Shown: positions 1 through 10,039 of the stretch, piece by piece | Numbering within the stretch: position 1 is the first letter of the stretch | Layout: the number at the start of each line of letters is the position of its first letter | NCBI RefSeq assembly: GCF_001039355.2 | Contig: NW_019774536.1 | Coordinates: forward strand, 461,089 to 525,088 | Reading direction: 5' to 3' | Length of the DNA: 64,000 bases | Source of the DNA: Lingula anatina | Taxonomy: Eukaryota > Brachiopoda > Lingulata > Lingulida > Lingulidae | Position numbers and translations under genes: made by a program | Notes under the pieces: generated by a model | What the model saw: only the letters and a program-made list of their open reading frames with translations | Told to the model about the DNA's origin: nothing | The model's database searches: none

Positions 1-1197
1 CAGCGTAATTACAACATATGTACCACACATCGCAGCTCAATTTCCATTAATAATAAAATCATTATTTAGTCAGAAATATTCTCGCAATTAAAATAGTTTC
101 AATATTCTTATTACCCAGAACGGTATATTTATTTAAAAGGAGGCTAGCTTCGCATATGTGGAACCCCCTTCGAATAATCCTGGATCCACCTCTGAGTTGA
201 ACTAACATACGGTTTAATTCACCTTACATGATGATGCATGGCTCCCAAAAACAACCAGTTATACGACACGACAGAGCTCTGATACATCTAAGTTTAATTA
301 TTTGTTTGTAAAAATTGCCCATGTCACCCTGTTAGTTTGGAGGGGTAAGCTGGGTCAAGTCCGTGTCAAAATTCTTTGAAGTTTTGCAGGAAAAAGTCTT
401 CCTTTGTTTCTCTAGCTCCTTCTTAAACCTGGTGTCCAGACTTTTATCTAGTGCCCCCAGGGTTGCGGGAGCTTCTCTTTGAAAATAACACTCAGGCAGA
501 TTTTTACCTGAGATAAATAACGCCAGCGAGAACGGTTCGATATTCTCAAGAAAGAGGGTACAGAAGAGTTGAGGGCCACTGAACCCTCTAATTAAGAGGT
601 AAAGGGAGTTCCAGTTAGATGGACCTAAGATCTAATATCCGTTTATTAGATCTTAGGATGGACGAATAAGATAGGACTTGTTAAGGTTACAGGCATTTTA
701 CCTCAAGTCGGGGGGGGGGGGGGGTGGGCGTCAGAACAATTGTGCCGATACAGAGGATTATAATAAGCAGAGGATTTTCTTTGATATTCCGTGAAAAATA
801 CACTAAATCTATATAAAATCATGGTTGGCCAAAAAATTGTATGCGCAGTGCATCCGTGCGTATGCCTAGTTACGCCCATGCATGATACGAAGAGTTATTA
901 TTAATCCCTTTAAAGACTTTATCAAGATGTCCTATTTCTGGAATTGACAACAATGGCAACGGAGTAAATGCAGATGCCTGAAAAAATATATGCGCCAATA
1001 ATATGCACCTAGTTTAAAAGTTTTGAAGCAGTTACAGATTTAGTTAGCGGAGATTGTTGTGCAGGACATACTAGAGCAGGGTCGGATCCAGGATTATTTG
1101 AAAGATACCGAATAACATAAACATTACTTTTGTTGAATGACAGTTACTGTTAATGTACACATAAGACAGAAAGCACTTTTTATGTTGTTTCTTGCAG
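1..1197. other. Upstream/intronic sequence of gene A
   Basis: I see no convincing exon here. The stretch holds a perfect hairpin (624-657), a poly-G run near 711-724, and sequences near 170-190 and 1083-1095 that resemble opposite ends of a GGATCCAGG-type DNA transposon. Upstream exons of gene A, if any, probably lie to the left of the window. Confidence 0.5.
624..657. repeat. Perfect 14-bp inverted repeat
   Basis: The arms CCTAAGATCTAATA (624-637) and TATTAGATCTTAGG (644-657) are exact reverse complements around a six-base loop. The hairpin is AT-rich and has no following T-run. Function unknown; possibly the core of an old foldback element. Confidence 0.8.
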
Positions 1198-1340
1198 AGA
1201 TCAACATGACTGACCAAGAGAACAGCCCAGATCAGAGCCACACGGCATCATCACTAAATGGTATTGACTCTGGTCAAAATGCAGCTGGTGTGTCCAATCT
1301 TCAGTCAATACAAACTGTGACAGTCACTGGGAATGTTCAG
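1198..1340 (+). CDS. Gene A, penultimate exon (unrecognised Q/P-rich family)
   Basis: A coding exon between an acceptor (cttgcag before 1198) and a donor (CAG|gtaggg at 1341). The first ATG is at 1206; from there 45 codons run to the donor, which is phase 0. The start MTDQEN resembles MPDQQN of gene C near 20626, which supports a real paralogous exon. The peptide is rich in Ser, Gln and Asn and ends TVTVTGNVQ. No known domain is visible. The acceptor means either a 5' UTR intron or further upstream coding; the reading phase before the ATG does not match gene C, so 1206 may be the true start. Function unknown. Confidence 0.55.
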
Positions 1341-1638
1341 GTAGGGAGCAAATAGGTAGTTTGTTCAGATGACTTCAGTCCTTTATTTTTTACATTGAGG
1401 GTTATTTAAGCTGTGTCACATCATTGTTTAGTCACCTGAATAGAGCCTTTTAGATTCGATTTGATTTATTTCATACTTATTACGTGTATAATTTATAAAA
1501 TAAAAATTACATAGATGACAGAAGAAATGCTTATGCTTGCCACCATCAATTAAATTACTTTTATTTATTTATTTTTTGTCATATTAAACTTCAAAAGTTA
1601 ACATATGGTTTAATAAACCTGTTTTTTGCTTATTTTAG

Positions 1639-1845
1639 GATTTTAAAGATATCCAACACCCTGTACAAGACCCCGAAGAACAACTAGAAGGATTGCAACC
1701 ACAGGAAACACCACAAGATGGTGTGGATCACACCTTACACCCACACCTGCTTCCTGAAAATATCAAATTCTCAATAGAAGTTGAAAGTGATTTAGCTCTA
1801 CATTCCAGTGATGAGTATCAAGATCTTCATCCACATGGGCTGTAA
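1639..1845 (+). CDS. Gene A, terminal exon with YQDL-HP motif
   Basis: The exon follows acceptor tattttag and is open for 68 codons to TAA at 1843-1845, in phase 0 with the 1340 donor. It encodes HPVQDPEEQ, then a Gln/Pro/Glu-rich stretch, and ends with DEYQDLHPHGL. VQDPEEQ is identical in gene C, and Y-x-DL-HP is the family signature also present in genes B and C. There is no transmembrane segment or catalytic motif. YxDL with acidic residues before the Tyr resembles a phosphotyrosine docking site, but that is inference. The 3' UTR continues with AATAAA at 1983. Confidence 0.6.
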   Translation, partial: DFKDIQHPVQDPEEQLEGLQPQETPQDGVDHTLHPHLLPENIKFSIEVESDLALHSSDEYQDLHPHGL

Positions 1846-3194
1846 ACAACTATTATTGGCATCTTTCTCTTTCCACAGCCACAGCTCTATGCATATTTAC
1901 ATTCAAAATAACTGAAGGTTTCTTTTCAAGTTTTGGGAGAAATTGCACATACCAAAAAAAAAAAAAGTGCATTTCCTGTTACAATAAAAAAAGGGAAAAG
2001 GTCAAGCCCAAGGTCACATTTTATTTGCCATGGTGACTTTGAACAATGTCTCTGCAACTCAAATAAATTAATGTGGAAATTTATTAAATAATTTTAAGAG
2101 GTTTTTTACGTGAATTTTTAACCCTTCCAAATGTGATGAGAGCCGATGTTGGCATTAAGGCTCAAAATTTGCTGTGATCTCATTGGTCAATAAACTTGGA
2201 AGTTTATTTATAATGATAAAAAATCAGTTAGTAAAATCTCACAGTAATTTATTTGCAGAGATATTGATCATGGTCACCACACAAATTGATTTTGATTAGT
2301 ACCAAAAATTAGAGTTACAGGGTGGGGTGGGGGGGGGATACTGCAAAAGTACTAAAGATCTCATTTTTCAGGGTCCTGGGTCTGACTTTGCGACCTTCAA
2401 GGGGAGATTTAAGATGATTCTAATAAACTTTCAATTTTACATGACAAATATTTATTTAAAATAAATTTTTGTAATAAAATGTAAGTCTTATAAAATCTTT
2501 TTGTTTTCATCTTTTACTGGGACAAAGAGTTTGATGAACTTTTTGACACTTTTAAATGTTTACCCCCCCCCCCCCCCCTCCTTAATCATGCTGCCCTTTT
2601 TAATGAAGGTGCCTCTCCACGGAGAGGTGGAATTAACAGATACTTTTAACCATTCTGGGATCACTTTGATGAAAAAACTGTCAGTTTTAATTGTTTGATC
2701 ACTACCCAGGCCCCTGATTTAAAAGCAGCAACTATCAAAGCTTGCTTACTTATCTAGGTTTATTATTATCAGCTACTGACCTGCTATTAAAAAAAACTAT
2801 CAAAAAAAAATGCAAATATATATGACTTTTCTTTTACAATTTTTGATAAAATGGTTATGGTAAAATGTGTTTGTTGATTAAAATTATATTTAATGGCAAA
2901 TTTGCAAAATTTTCATCTATAGCATCTCATATCTTAAGGTTACCTCTCAGGTCTGGAGGTCCTTGGTTTAAGCACAATAGTGAGTTTCCTGAATTTTATG
3001 ATTAAAGGCCAATCCTTTGGTTTTTGTAACATTTTCTGTCATCAGTAAAATGTTCAAGAAAAATATAAATGCCTTAACTAGATAACTCAGAAGCAGTGCA
3101 TTTTCTTTCCTGGAATAGGGAGGGTTTATTTTCAATGAGGGGGAGATTGACAGGGAAGGTGGGAATTTTCTTCGATTATATACTCAGGCCTAGC
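1846..3194 (+). other. Gene A 3' UTR and flank
   Basis: Contains AATAAA at 1983-1988. Sequence after the stop is alignable with the 3' flank of gene C (GGCATCTT, GGAAGAAATTGCA-like and CACATTTT blocks in the same order). From about 2034 the sequence is duplicated at 26094 onward. A C16 run lies at 2563-2578. I see no further gene. Confidence 0.6.
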
Positions 3195-3732
3195 CAACTA
3201 CCAGACTCGGCACATAAGGATCCTGAATCAACTGGTATATCGGACCACACTAACCGTTTTCAAGGTGTGTGTCAGATCGCATTTCGGATTATCAGTCAGA
3301 ACACCGACAGGATGAGCCCAGGCTCGGCTGTCACCTTGATTGGATAGTAAACAATTGTCACAAAATCGCTATATGATTTTAAAACCGGGTGTATAAATTT
3401 GAAAGCCACCTAGATGAACCTTAGACTGCCACATTAATCTAATACAATGCAAAAAAAAAAAAAAGAAGCCCTATCAAAAGTGGTTAAACCATTCAAACCG
3501 ACTGTCGTAAAGTCCCCATATACCCCCATAGAGACAATAAAATAGAGTACTCTAAAGTAAGAGTACAGTTTAAGGTTGTTCAGCCGAGTGTGGATGAGCC
3601 CGCAGTCGTCCTACAAAATTTGTTCTTGGGTAAGATACTCCGAAATGCGATCTGACAAACACCTTGAAAACGGGTAGTGTGGTCCGATATACCGGTTAAT
3701 TCAGGATCCTTATGTGCCGAGTCTGGTAGTTG
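3195..3732. mobile_element. Inverted-repeat DNA element, copy 1 (no internal insertion)
   Basis: It begins CAACTACCAGACTCGG and ends with the reverse complement CCGAGTCTGGTAGTTG. The arms stay complementary for roughly 100 bp or more, past GGATCC and CACACTA blocks. The centre (3423-3580, AGACTGCCACATTAATC to AAGAGTACAG) recurs at 10040-10190. No transposase is encoded, so it is a non-autonomous element. Its segment near 3375-3400 is the empty-site equivalent of the 10222-11716 insertion. Confidence 0.75.
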
Positions 3733-3899
3733 GACAGGGGAACCCCTGTGGTGGCAGGGACATCCAGTGAGGCATCAACATGTATTTCTTCTCCGGACCG
3801 AACACCTGTAGGGGCTGTATGGAATAATTAACCATTCCAATCATAATGTGACTTGTTTTGACTGACTCTCTTTCGGAAATATATATGTTTATATACTTT

Positions 3900-4620
3900 C
3901 ATAGCAGAAGGGTTTGCAAATGTGTACAGGGCGGCGCTTGAAACGGCAGGATACAACAGAAGGTCGGTGAGCAGTGACATTAAACCAAGCCATTCTCTCT
4001 CCAGTGAAAAGAGAAGATGCAACAGAAGAGTTATTTGGTTCAACCCACATTACTGAAAAAGCGTTAAAACGAATATTGGCCATATCTTCCTCCAGTTGTT
4101 AGACAAACATTTCCCGCGAAGAAGCAGACTTAACCGAATATTTAACAGATCCACAGTTACAGTTAAAGTTGGTTTACAGGTGTATGAAGAGCATGCAGCA
4201 GATTATTCAATGCCATAATAAGAAAAAAATGTCAATAAGTACTCAAGATAAAAAATGCAGTTGTAGATTTCCAAACAAGTGTTCTTTGCGGGATGAATGT
4301 TTGTCTGGCAATATGGTGTACCAAGTAACAGTCACTACAATGAACAAATTATGAAGTATATAGGCCTTTGTGGGGGACAATTCAAGTTGAGATATAACAA
4401 CCACACTAAAACAGATCAATATACAAAATCATTCAGGTACAAAAATATAAATATATTTGGAGATTAAAAGAAAGTAACATTCAGTATAACATTAGGTGGG
4501 ACGTCATGAAAGATTAACAGCAATATTATAAGGTATGAGGGTCTTCTTTTGTATATTGATCTGTTTGCGCCCCTGATGAGGCCTCCAGGCCGAAACCCTT
4601 GTAGGGCCACATAATAATTA
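3900..4620 (+). pseudogene. Penelope-like element 3' part with GIY-YIG endonuclease remains, copy 1
   Basis: Broken + frames carry motifs of the linker and endonuclease of Penelope-like retroelements: RVIWFNP near 4025, a HFPRxSRLNRIFNRSTV segment near 4110-4150, a Cys-rich CSCRFPNKCSLRDECL near 4255-4305 followed by VYQVTVTT, then KYIGLCGGQFKLRYNNH at about 4354-4404, the GIY-YIG core. Stops and frameshifts separate the pieces. The reverse-transcriptase domain is absent here. A hammerhead-like motif follows, as known for many PLEs. Confidence 0.75.
4573..4608 (+). ncRNA. Hammerhead-ribozyme-like motif in the PLE
   Basis: The order CTGATGA (4573-4579), stem II GGCC/GGCC with loop TCCA (580-591), GAAA (592-595), then stem III CCC/GGG (596-598 with 604-606) matches the conserved hammerhead core. 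Hammerheads are established components of Penelope-like elements. The base expected to be U before the cleavage nucleotide is C here (GGGCC rather than GGGUC), and I could not trace a convincing stem I, so this copy is probably inactive. Related sequences near 28533 and 28675 read CTGACGA and lack stem II. Confidence 0.6.
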
Positions 4621-4649
4621 ACATGGAGAAAACAGATTAACTTTGTTCG

Positions 4650-4650
<1 letters not shown>

Positions 4651-4683
<33 letters not shown>
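4651..4683. repeat. (CT)n microsatellite
   Basis: An uninterrupted CT run following the PLE remains. Confidence 0.95.
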
Positions 4684-4684
<1 letters not shown>

Positions 4685-5516
4685 AGGATAAATAAATAGA
4701 AATAATAATAAATAGATAGATAAATAAGAGAGTAAAATCATGTAGATTTTATAACTCTCAAGAAAAGTTATATTATGCCATACTAATCCTTTTGAGTAAT
4801 GGCGTTGTGCTCACTTGAGAAGTTTCAACAGCTCCATGGTTCTCATTGAGACAGGTTATGAGGAAGATTGTCTTGTGTTGATATCTAATCACATTTCTAG
4901 TTTGGATCGTTCAAGTATTACATGTGATGTTCCAAACTCCGAAGGACATTCTGGCACTTGTCTGTGAACATTATATTAACTTGCACATCCACAGTCAAAA
5001 CCAAAAACTGCTTAACTCCTTTATAAATTCATAAATATATATAGTAGTCCGGTATAGAAGTAGGCTGAAGTCGTACGATAGTACGAATGTCAGAGAGGAA
5101 GTTGCTTCTGGAGATCTTCAGTGATTAAAGTCTAGCATTAAGATTATCACTGAAAAAGAGAATTAACGAAAGGGCCTACAAAATTAAGGCATGGTAGCCA
5201 TCCCGGCAGCGGTATGTGGACAGTGGAGATGTATTGATTTTATTGAATTTCTAGTCCGTGTCCCGTAGCTTCTCTGATTCACTTTGTCGAAATAAAAACT
5301 CTCTGTCACATAGTACGTGTAGGCCTACCAGGATTGGGGTATGCCTATACATCTTAAAGTCAGGGTGGAAAAACGCGTCTGTAACGATCTGCTGAAGTTC
5401 TAGCCAGCCTGTTTTATGATCTGAGTACCAAACTCAAACTTGCTGTATTTGAGGGATTCGTCACATCCAAGTCGTCCAGCAGGGGCGGTAGGAGCAGCAC
5501 ACATTGGTTTTGGACG

Positions 5517-5783
5517 GTGACAACAAGTTCACATGGCAGCAGCTGTGGGCATCATTGTACACCAATAAAAGAAAGGTCCAAAACCCAAAATGATGAAAGG
5601 ATGGACGAATTAGAAAAGAGAATTACTACATCCAAAAGCCCCATGTTCCTCAACATTGTTATCCTAGCTAATCCGTCGGTGATGCACGCATCCCAGGATT
5701 TTTCTTTAATCATAATCCCCGAAGAAGGCCTAGGGACCGAAAGCTTGGATGAAATATTACATCTTTACAGTAGATCTTCATAG
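5517..5783 (+). pseudogene. Open frame of a retroelement relic
   Basis: The frame carries VILANPSVM and a C-terminal stretch from the block GAAGAAGGCCTAGGGACC + GAAAGCTT (5721-5746). The same peptide and block occur in the duplicate at 29640-29850. The nucleotide block resembles the tail motif of Penelope-like elements (a stem followed by GAAA). I do not read it as a host gene. Confidence 0.4.
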
Positions 5784-5990
5784 ATGAACCGATATTATAA
5801 CTTATCTACTTCTTGAAGATCTATATGGTGATTTGACTTGAATCATTGCATCATGATGTGAACAGTGCAGATATGACTCAACTGAAACAATCGACGTTCC
5901 TGCAATTAGCTCTTCATCATTGCAATAGCAATAAGTCAAAATGTCAATAACACACAGAGATTTAACAGAATCATCTCATGTCCTAAATTT

Positions 5991-7820
5991 TTTTTGCGTT
6001 TTGGAGAGCTTACAGTGCCCTTTGGTACGGTTTAGAACTATAATTTAACTAGTCAAAATTTTTATTTTAAGAGGGAAATATTGGTGTGATAATATTTTTC
6101 TGAAACCGAAGTGGGGGTCAGGATCCCCCTGACCCCTCTCTAAATCCACCACTAATAAAGGTTCTTTAGAGTTATGTTAATAGTTCTTCTTGTCCATGAA
6201 ATGGTTCTTGATTTCACTTTTCACAATTTTTTCTTAAAATCAAATGTAAGTGTTAATTTATTCATATGGCATTGTAGCCATTCTAAAATAATATTAAATA
6301 ATTTTAAAAATATTTCATTGAAAAATAAACACTATAAGTCTCTCTCTCTCTCCCCCTCTCTCTCTCTCGAAGCAATAACAAAACTGGACAATTCCTATGA
6401 AAGAAATTTTGTTTAATTCAGACATAATCAACCATAAATTCAAATTCTATAGTCAGGACTTAAAATATTCTGTTACTTATGGGTGAAAGAGCTTACCAGT
6501 ACAAAACCACCAGGGCAAATATACGTGAACTGAAACAGTAGGATCCCAAGAAAGCATAGCTAAGGGGAAGGTGGAAACAGACCAAGAAATTACTAATAGC
6601 TGAATTATAAAAATGTTTAAAGGTGATTTCACAATAAATATGAGAACATATTTAGAAAGGCCAAAATCAACCAACCCCCAGCACATCTCTAATGATAAGT
6701 CTACCAATCAGCCAAGTTTCAACTTCCTTACTCTGATAATCTAGCCACTAGTAGGAGTTCACTACTTTAAACACAAGAAATAAAAAATTAAAAGAATTTA
6801 CAAACAACCAACCCCAGGGACAGACCAACCCCTATTGCACTAAAATTCTGAAATGCCCATATACATCCCAGATGATAGGTCATATACATGTACATCCCCA
6901 ATGATAGGTGTGTCAATCACCAAAGTTTCAAGAGATAGCAGAAATTACTAACGCACAGATGTAACACCAAGCTGTTGTTATGTTTCTAGAGATTCACTAC
7001 AATCTGTGTGATCTCAACCTTTATTCTGTATAATCCAGGTATTGGTGTCACTGGTCCACTTCTATCTGCTGACTATATGTTCTACTCTACACTACTTCTG
7101 ACTACTTCATGTGAAGACACAAGACTCTAATGACAGTATATTGCAAACTCTTCTCCTTATATACTAGTACACAAGGACAATTACATTACAGTGATTCCTT
7201 AACAAGTGAGATATATTGAAGCCAATTAACAGAATTAAGACATATTGCAGGAGACTTTTTAACACAATTAGACCAAGGCTGATTTTAACTTTAACTAGAA
7301 GATGAAGCCATAAATGAAGTTATTCAATCCCTTTTAAAACTGAAAACATCCTGCAGAACTTTAATATAGTTTTAACTTGAACATCTAAATACATTTTCTT
7401 TACACTGACATCTGACTTGATTTGTATAGAAGTTTAATGTAATTTACTTAAATATTCAGTTAATATAATTTTCAGACATCTATATATAATTTAATTACAT
7501 ATAACTTGAACTAAAATAGGGATTTTCTTAAATTAAATTTGGCCATGAAATCACCTCTATGATAGATGCACAAATAGGCAGATAACATGATCTACAAGTT
7601 TTGTTCCAAAAGTGCAGAGATAATTACAATTTCGTATTGCTGAATAAACAAGATACCCCTTCCCTCCTTGGCCAATGTAGATTGCAAGCTGTTCTAAAGT
7701 CATGCCCACTGCCTTCTTGTGAACTTTTATGCCTATGTATTCTGTCGATGATAGGGGTAATCCTAGCTGCCATCCACTTTGGGCTGCAATACGCCAGTGC
7801 TGAAGGTTCACATTATTACT
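5991..7820. other. Intergenic, no gene seen
   Basis: 5990-6150 is related to 26390-26540, including a GGGGTCAGG/CCTGACCCC inverted repeat near 6115-6140. A CT-rich microsatellite lies at about 6341-6369. The rest is AT-rich and I see no coding exon. Confidence 0.6.
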
Positions 7821-8038
7821 GGGTTCCCACAGATTTAGATGGATCCATCTGGATCGACCCAACTCCCTGGGGGTTCACGCTAAATTGCTGTCAGCTTCTG
7901 GGAGCCGAGCACACACAAAGGTTAATTACCCCCTTACAGCTTTTAGTAGGCAGGACAGACATTAAAGCCGGTTAACCTGACAGCAATCTAGTGAGACTCC
8001 CCAGGGGAATAGATTGATCTAAATATCTGTAGGAATGG
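7821..8038. mobile_element. Palindromic MITE family P, copy a
   Basis: About 218 bp, running from a TTCCCACAGATTTAGAT-type end through CTCCCTGGGGGTTCACGC, GCTGTCAG, GGTTAATTACCCCC and CTAGTGAGACTCCCC to TCTGTAGGAATGG. The two halves are reverse complements. Copies b to e share the same blocks. It is non-coding; longer open frames on either strand reflect the palindrome. Confidence 0.7.
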
Positions 8039-8876
8039 TCTCTATGACAAATTCAGCAGGTTTTGCAGAAGATTTTCCCACATTTTCCCAGCATTTAAAA
8101 TGAGGCCAGATGGTGAAAGTAGTCAGATATCTGAGGAGGTGATTTTATTATTTATTTATTTATTTATTATTATTTTTTTTTATTTATCTATTTTTTATTT
8201 TTTTTTTTTTTGAGAGAACAGGCCAAAAAAAATGTGCAAGCGGATGTCATTCAAAAAATTAAATCAGTGCTACAAAGAGTTTAGCATCAGTTGAATTTTA
8301 ATTTGCATAATATGTGTCCTACTCCCATGAAAAAGTGTGGTATTATAATGTGGAATAATCACTACAAATTAAATATTATTTACACTTTTTCTCAATCGTT
8401 GTACCTGTATATAGCCATTCAAAAAATGTTACTATAGCACAGTATGTAAGACCCATTGGACTTCCAAGTAACCCCGGGAAATTGTAAATCCGTGTAAAAT
8501 TTTAAAAAGATTTTAAAGTTTATTCCTTCACGGATAATTACTCAATCAGGCCAAATTTCAAACTTGGCTGTATTTCAATCCTTTCACATGCTCTCCTGTA
8601 TTTTCATTCACTAGTTAACATTTGCTAGGGTTCACAAATTGCTAATAATATTTTGACAATTATGACTGGTTTGCTTAAAAATACTAAATAAGACCAAATT
8701 TCAGTAATTTCAGAGTAAAACTTTAAGTGAGATATAAAACTGCAAAAGAACATAATTGCTACCAAGAACACTTCAAAAGAGCACTGCCTTATCACACATT
8801 CACATTAAAAACACTTTATGCCAAGCATCAGTAAAATGTCTCATGTCATCAAGAAATGGGATGCAAAATTAAGCTA

Positions 8877-9205
8877 GTAGTGTGTATGACCACCATTTGC
8901 ATGAATCACCACAATACTTCTGCGCATGTTCTGAATAAAGTGGGATAACTGTTGTTGGGTACTCGTCCTATTCTTCCAACAAAGCATCGTCCAGTTGCTA
9001 AATCATCATGGGAGCATTCTGCCGAGTTCGAATGCAGTTCTGGAACAAATCCCAAACATGTTCAATTGGATTAAGGACTGGTGACCTTGCAGGCCAGTCC
9101 ATACAAGTAATTCCTTCCTGGTCCAAGTAAGCGTTCACAATGTTGGTTCAATGAGGATGGGCATTGCTGTCCATTAGGATGAGTTGTCACAAACAGCACC
9201 TGCAT
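8877..9205 (-). pseudogene. Tc1-like transposase C-terminal fragment
   Basis: On the - strand the frame reads ILMDSNAHPH, then (after a stop) TNIVNAYLDQEGITCMDW, PARSPVLNPIEHVWDLF and, after frameshifts, a MRRSIVVIHANGGHT end. This is the C-terminal half of a Tc1/mariner DDE transposase. The terminal Glu of NPIEH is kept, while the Asp expected just before NA is Ser and SPDLNP has become SPVLNP. At least two in-frame stops and a frameshift mark it as dead. The N-terminal half is missing. Confidence 0.8.
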
Positions 9206-9254
9206 AGGGACAGACTATGGGGGTGAGGATCTCAGCTCGCTACCTGAGGCCAGT

Positions 9255-9289
9255 GAGAGTCCCAACCTGCATTACAGGTTGGGACTCTC
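9255..9289. repeat. Perfect 15-bp hairpin
   Basis: GAGAGTCCCAACCTG (9255-9269) and its exact reverse complement (9275-9289) surround a five-base loop. It lies precisely between the Tc1 fragment and the LINE fragment. Confidence 0.85.
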
Positions 9290-9586
9290 AAGAAATATAA
9301 ACAACTAGTAAAGCAAAGAAATATAAACAACTAGTAAAGCAAAGAAAGAATGAGTACAAAAATGCGATCCTAGACAGACTACTAGTATCTGAAAAAAACA
9401 ATCCTAAAGAGTTCTGGCAGACACTTAAAAAACTAAAGGATAGAGAAGAAAATAACAACATAATTAGTCCTGAGACTTGGCAACTACACTTCCAACAACT
9501 TTGTGGAACGCCCCCTACTGATGATCACCGAATAGATAAGGAAATAAGTGAATATGAGAAAAAAGAAGGAGACCCTGTCCTTAATA
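9290..9586 (+). pseudogene. LINE (non-LTR retrotransposon) ORF2 fragment
   Basis: After a 26-bp tandem duplication, one + frame stays open to the N at 9587. It reads LLVSEKNNPKEFWQTLKKLK, then ISPETWQLHFQQL. The NP-x-x-FW-x-x-L-x-x-LK plus W-x-x-HF pattern is typical of the linker between endonuclease and reverse transcriptase in LINEs. It is cut at the single-N gap, and no RT domain follows. Confidence 0.6.
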
Positions 9587-9587
9587 N
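9587..9587. other. Single-N assembly junction
   Basis: One N where the LINE frame stops abruptly; similar single Ns occur at 20073 and 50091. It may mark a join rather than one unknown base. Confidence 0.6.
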
Positions 9588-9712
9588 GTCGCAAACTCTA
9601 AAAGTCGAAAAGTCGCAATATCCAATAGGGGCCACCATACCAAACAGACTACATTGCCCACTGAAGCTATATTTTAGTCCCATGTTTCTTTCCTGTAAGT
9701 CTTAGAATGGTA

Positions 9713-10035
9713 AGTGACATGGTTTTCCTTAAATGGTCAGGGTCATCATGGGAGCAGTGCCCAAAATAGGGGTTTCTTTAAATTTTGATGCAATATTACA
9801 TAATGTTTAACAGCATAATGACCAACAATTTTTAATAATAAAATATTAGTATCATGGATATTCAGAAAATGTGACTAGCATAGGTTAACAGTTTACTGTC
9901 GTTTTTATGTGATCAACTAAAAAAATTGATGAGATGGGAAGAATATCAATAGAACAGTGTTAAATGTCAAATTTCTTCCATTCTAAGATTCTGAACATAG
10001 TGAATGATTGAATCTGACAAACTGCAATGATATGA
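9713..10035. repeat. Interspersed repeat family R, copy 1
   Basis: The blocks TCATCATGGGAGCAGTGCCC (near 9745), TTTTGATGCAATATTACATA (near 9785) and GAATCTGACAAACTGCAATG (near 10010) recur at 19801-19962 and 19024-19050. It is non-coding. In the second location the blocks are in a different order. Confidence 0.6.
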
Positions 10036-10039
10036 TGAT

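Larger units (their letters stand above)
2034..5990. repeat. Collinear segmental duplication, copy 1
   Basis: Blocks at 2040-2230, 3050-3100, 3738-3790, 3900-4200, 4770-5000, 5248-5510 and 5517-5980 recur in the same order and orientation at 26100-26260, 26272-26320, 27385-27430, 28076-28330, 28828-29060, 29344-29560 and 29590-30130. Divergence varies between blocks: 5248-5480 is nearly identical to its partner, others carry indels. Copy 1 holds an inverted-repeat element (3195-3732) that copy 2 lacks. Confidence 0.75.

Noticed and set aside
7557-7975. Overlapping frames of about 100-124 codons on both strands
   Set aside because: They cross palindromic MITE copy a, and no splice or homology support exists.
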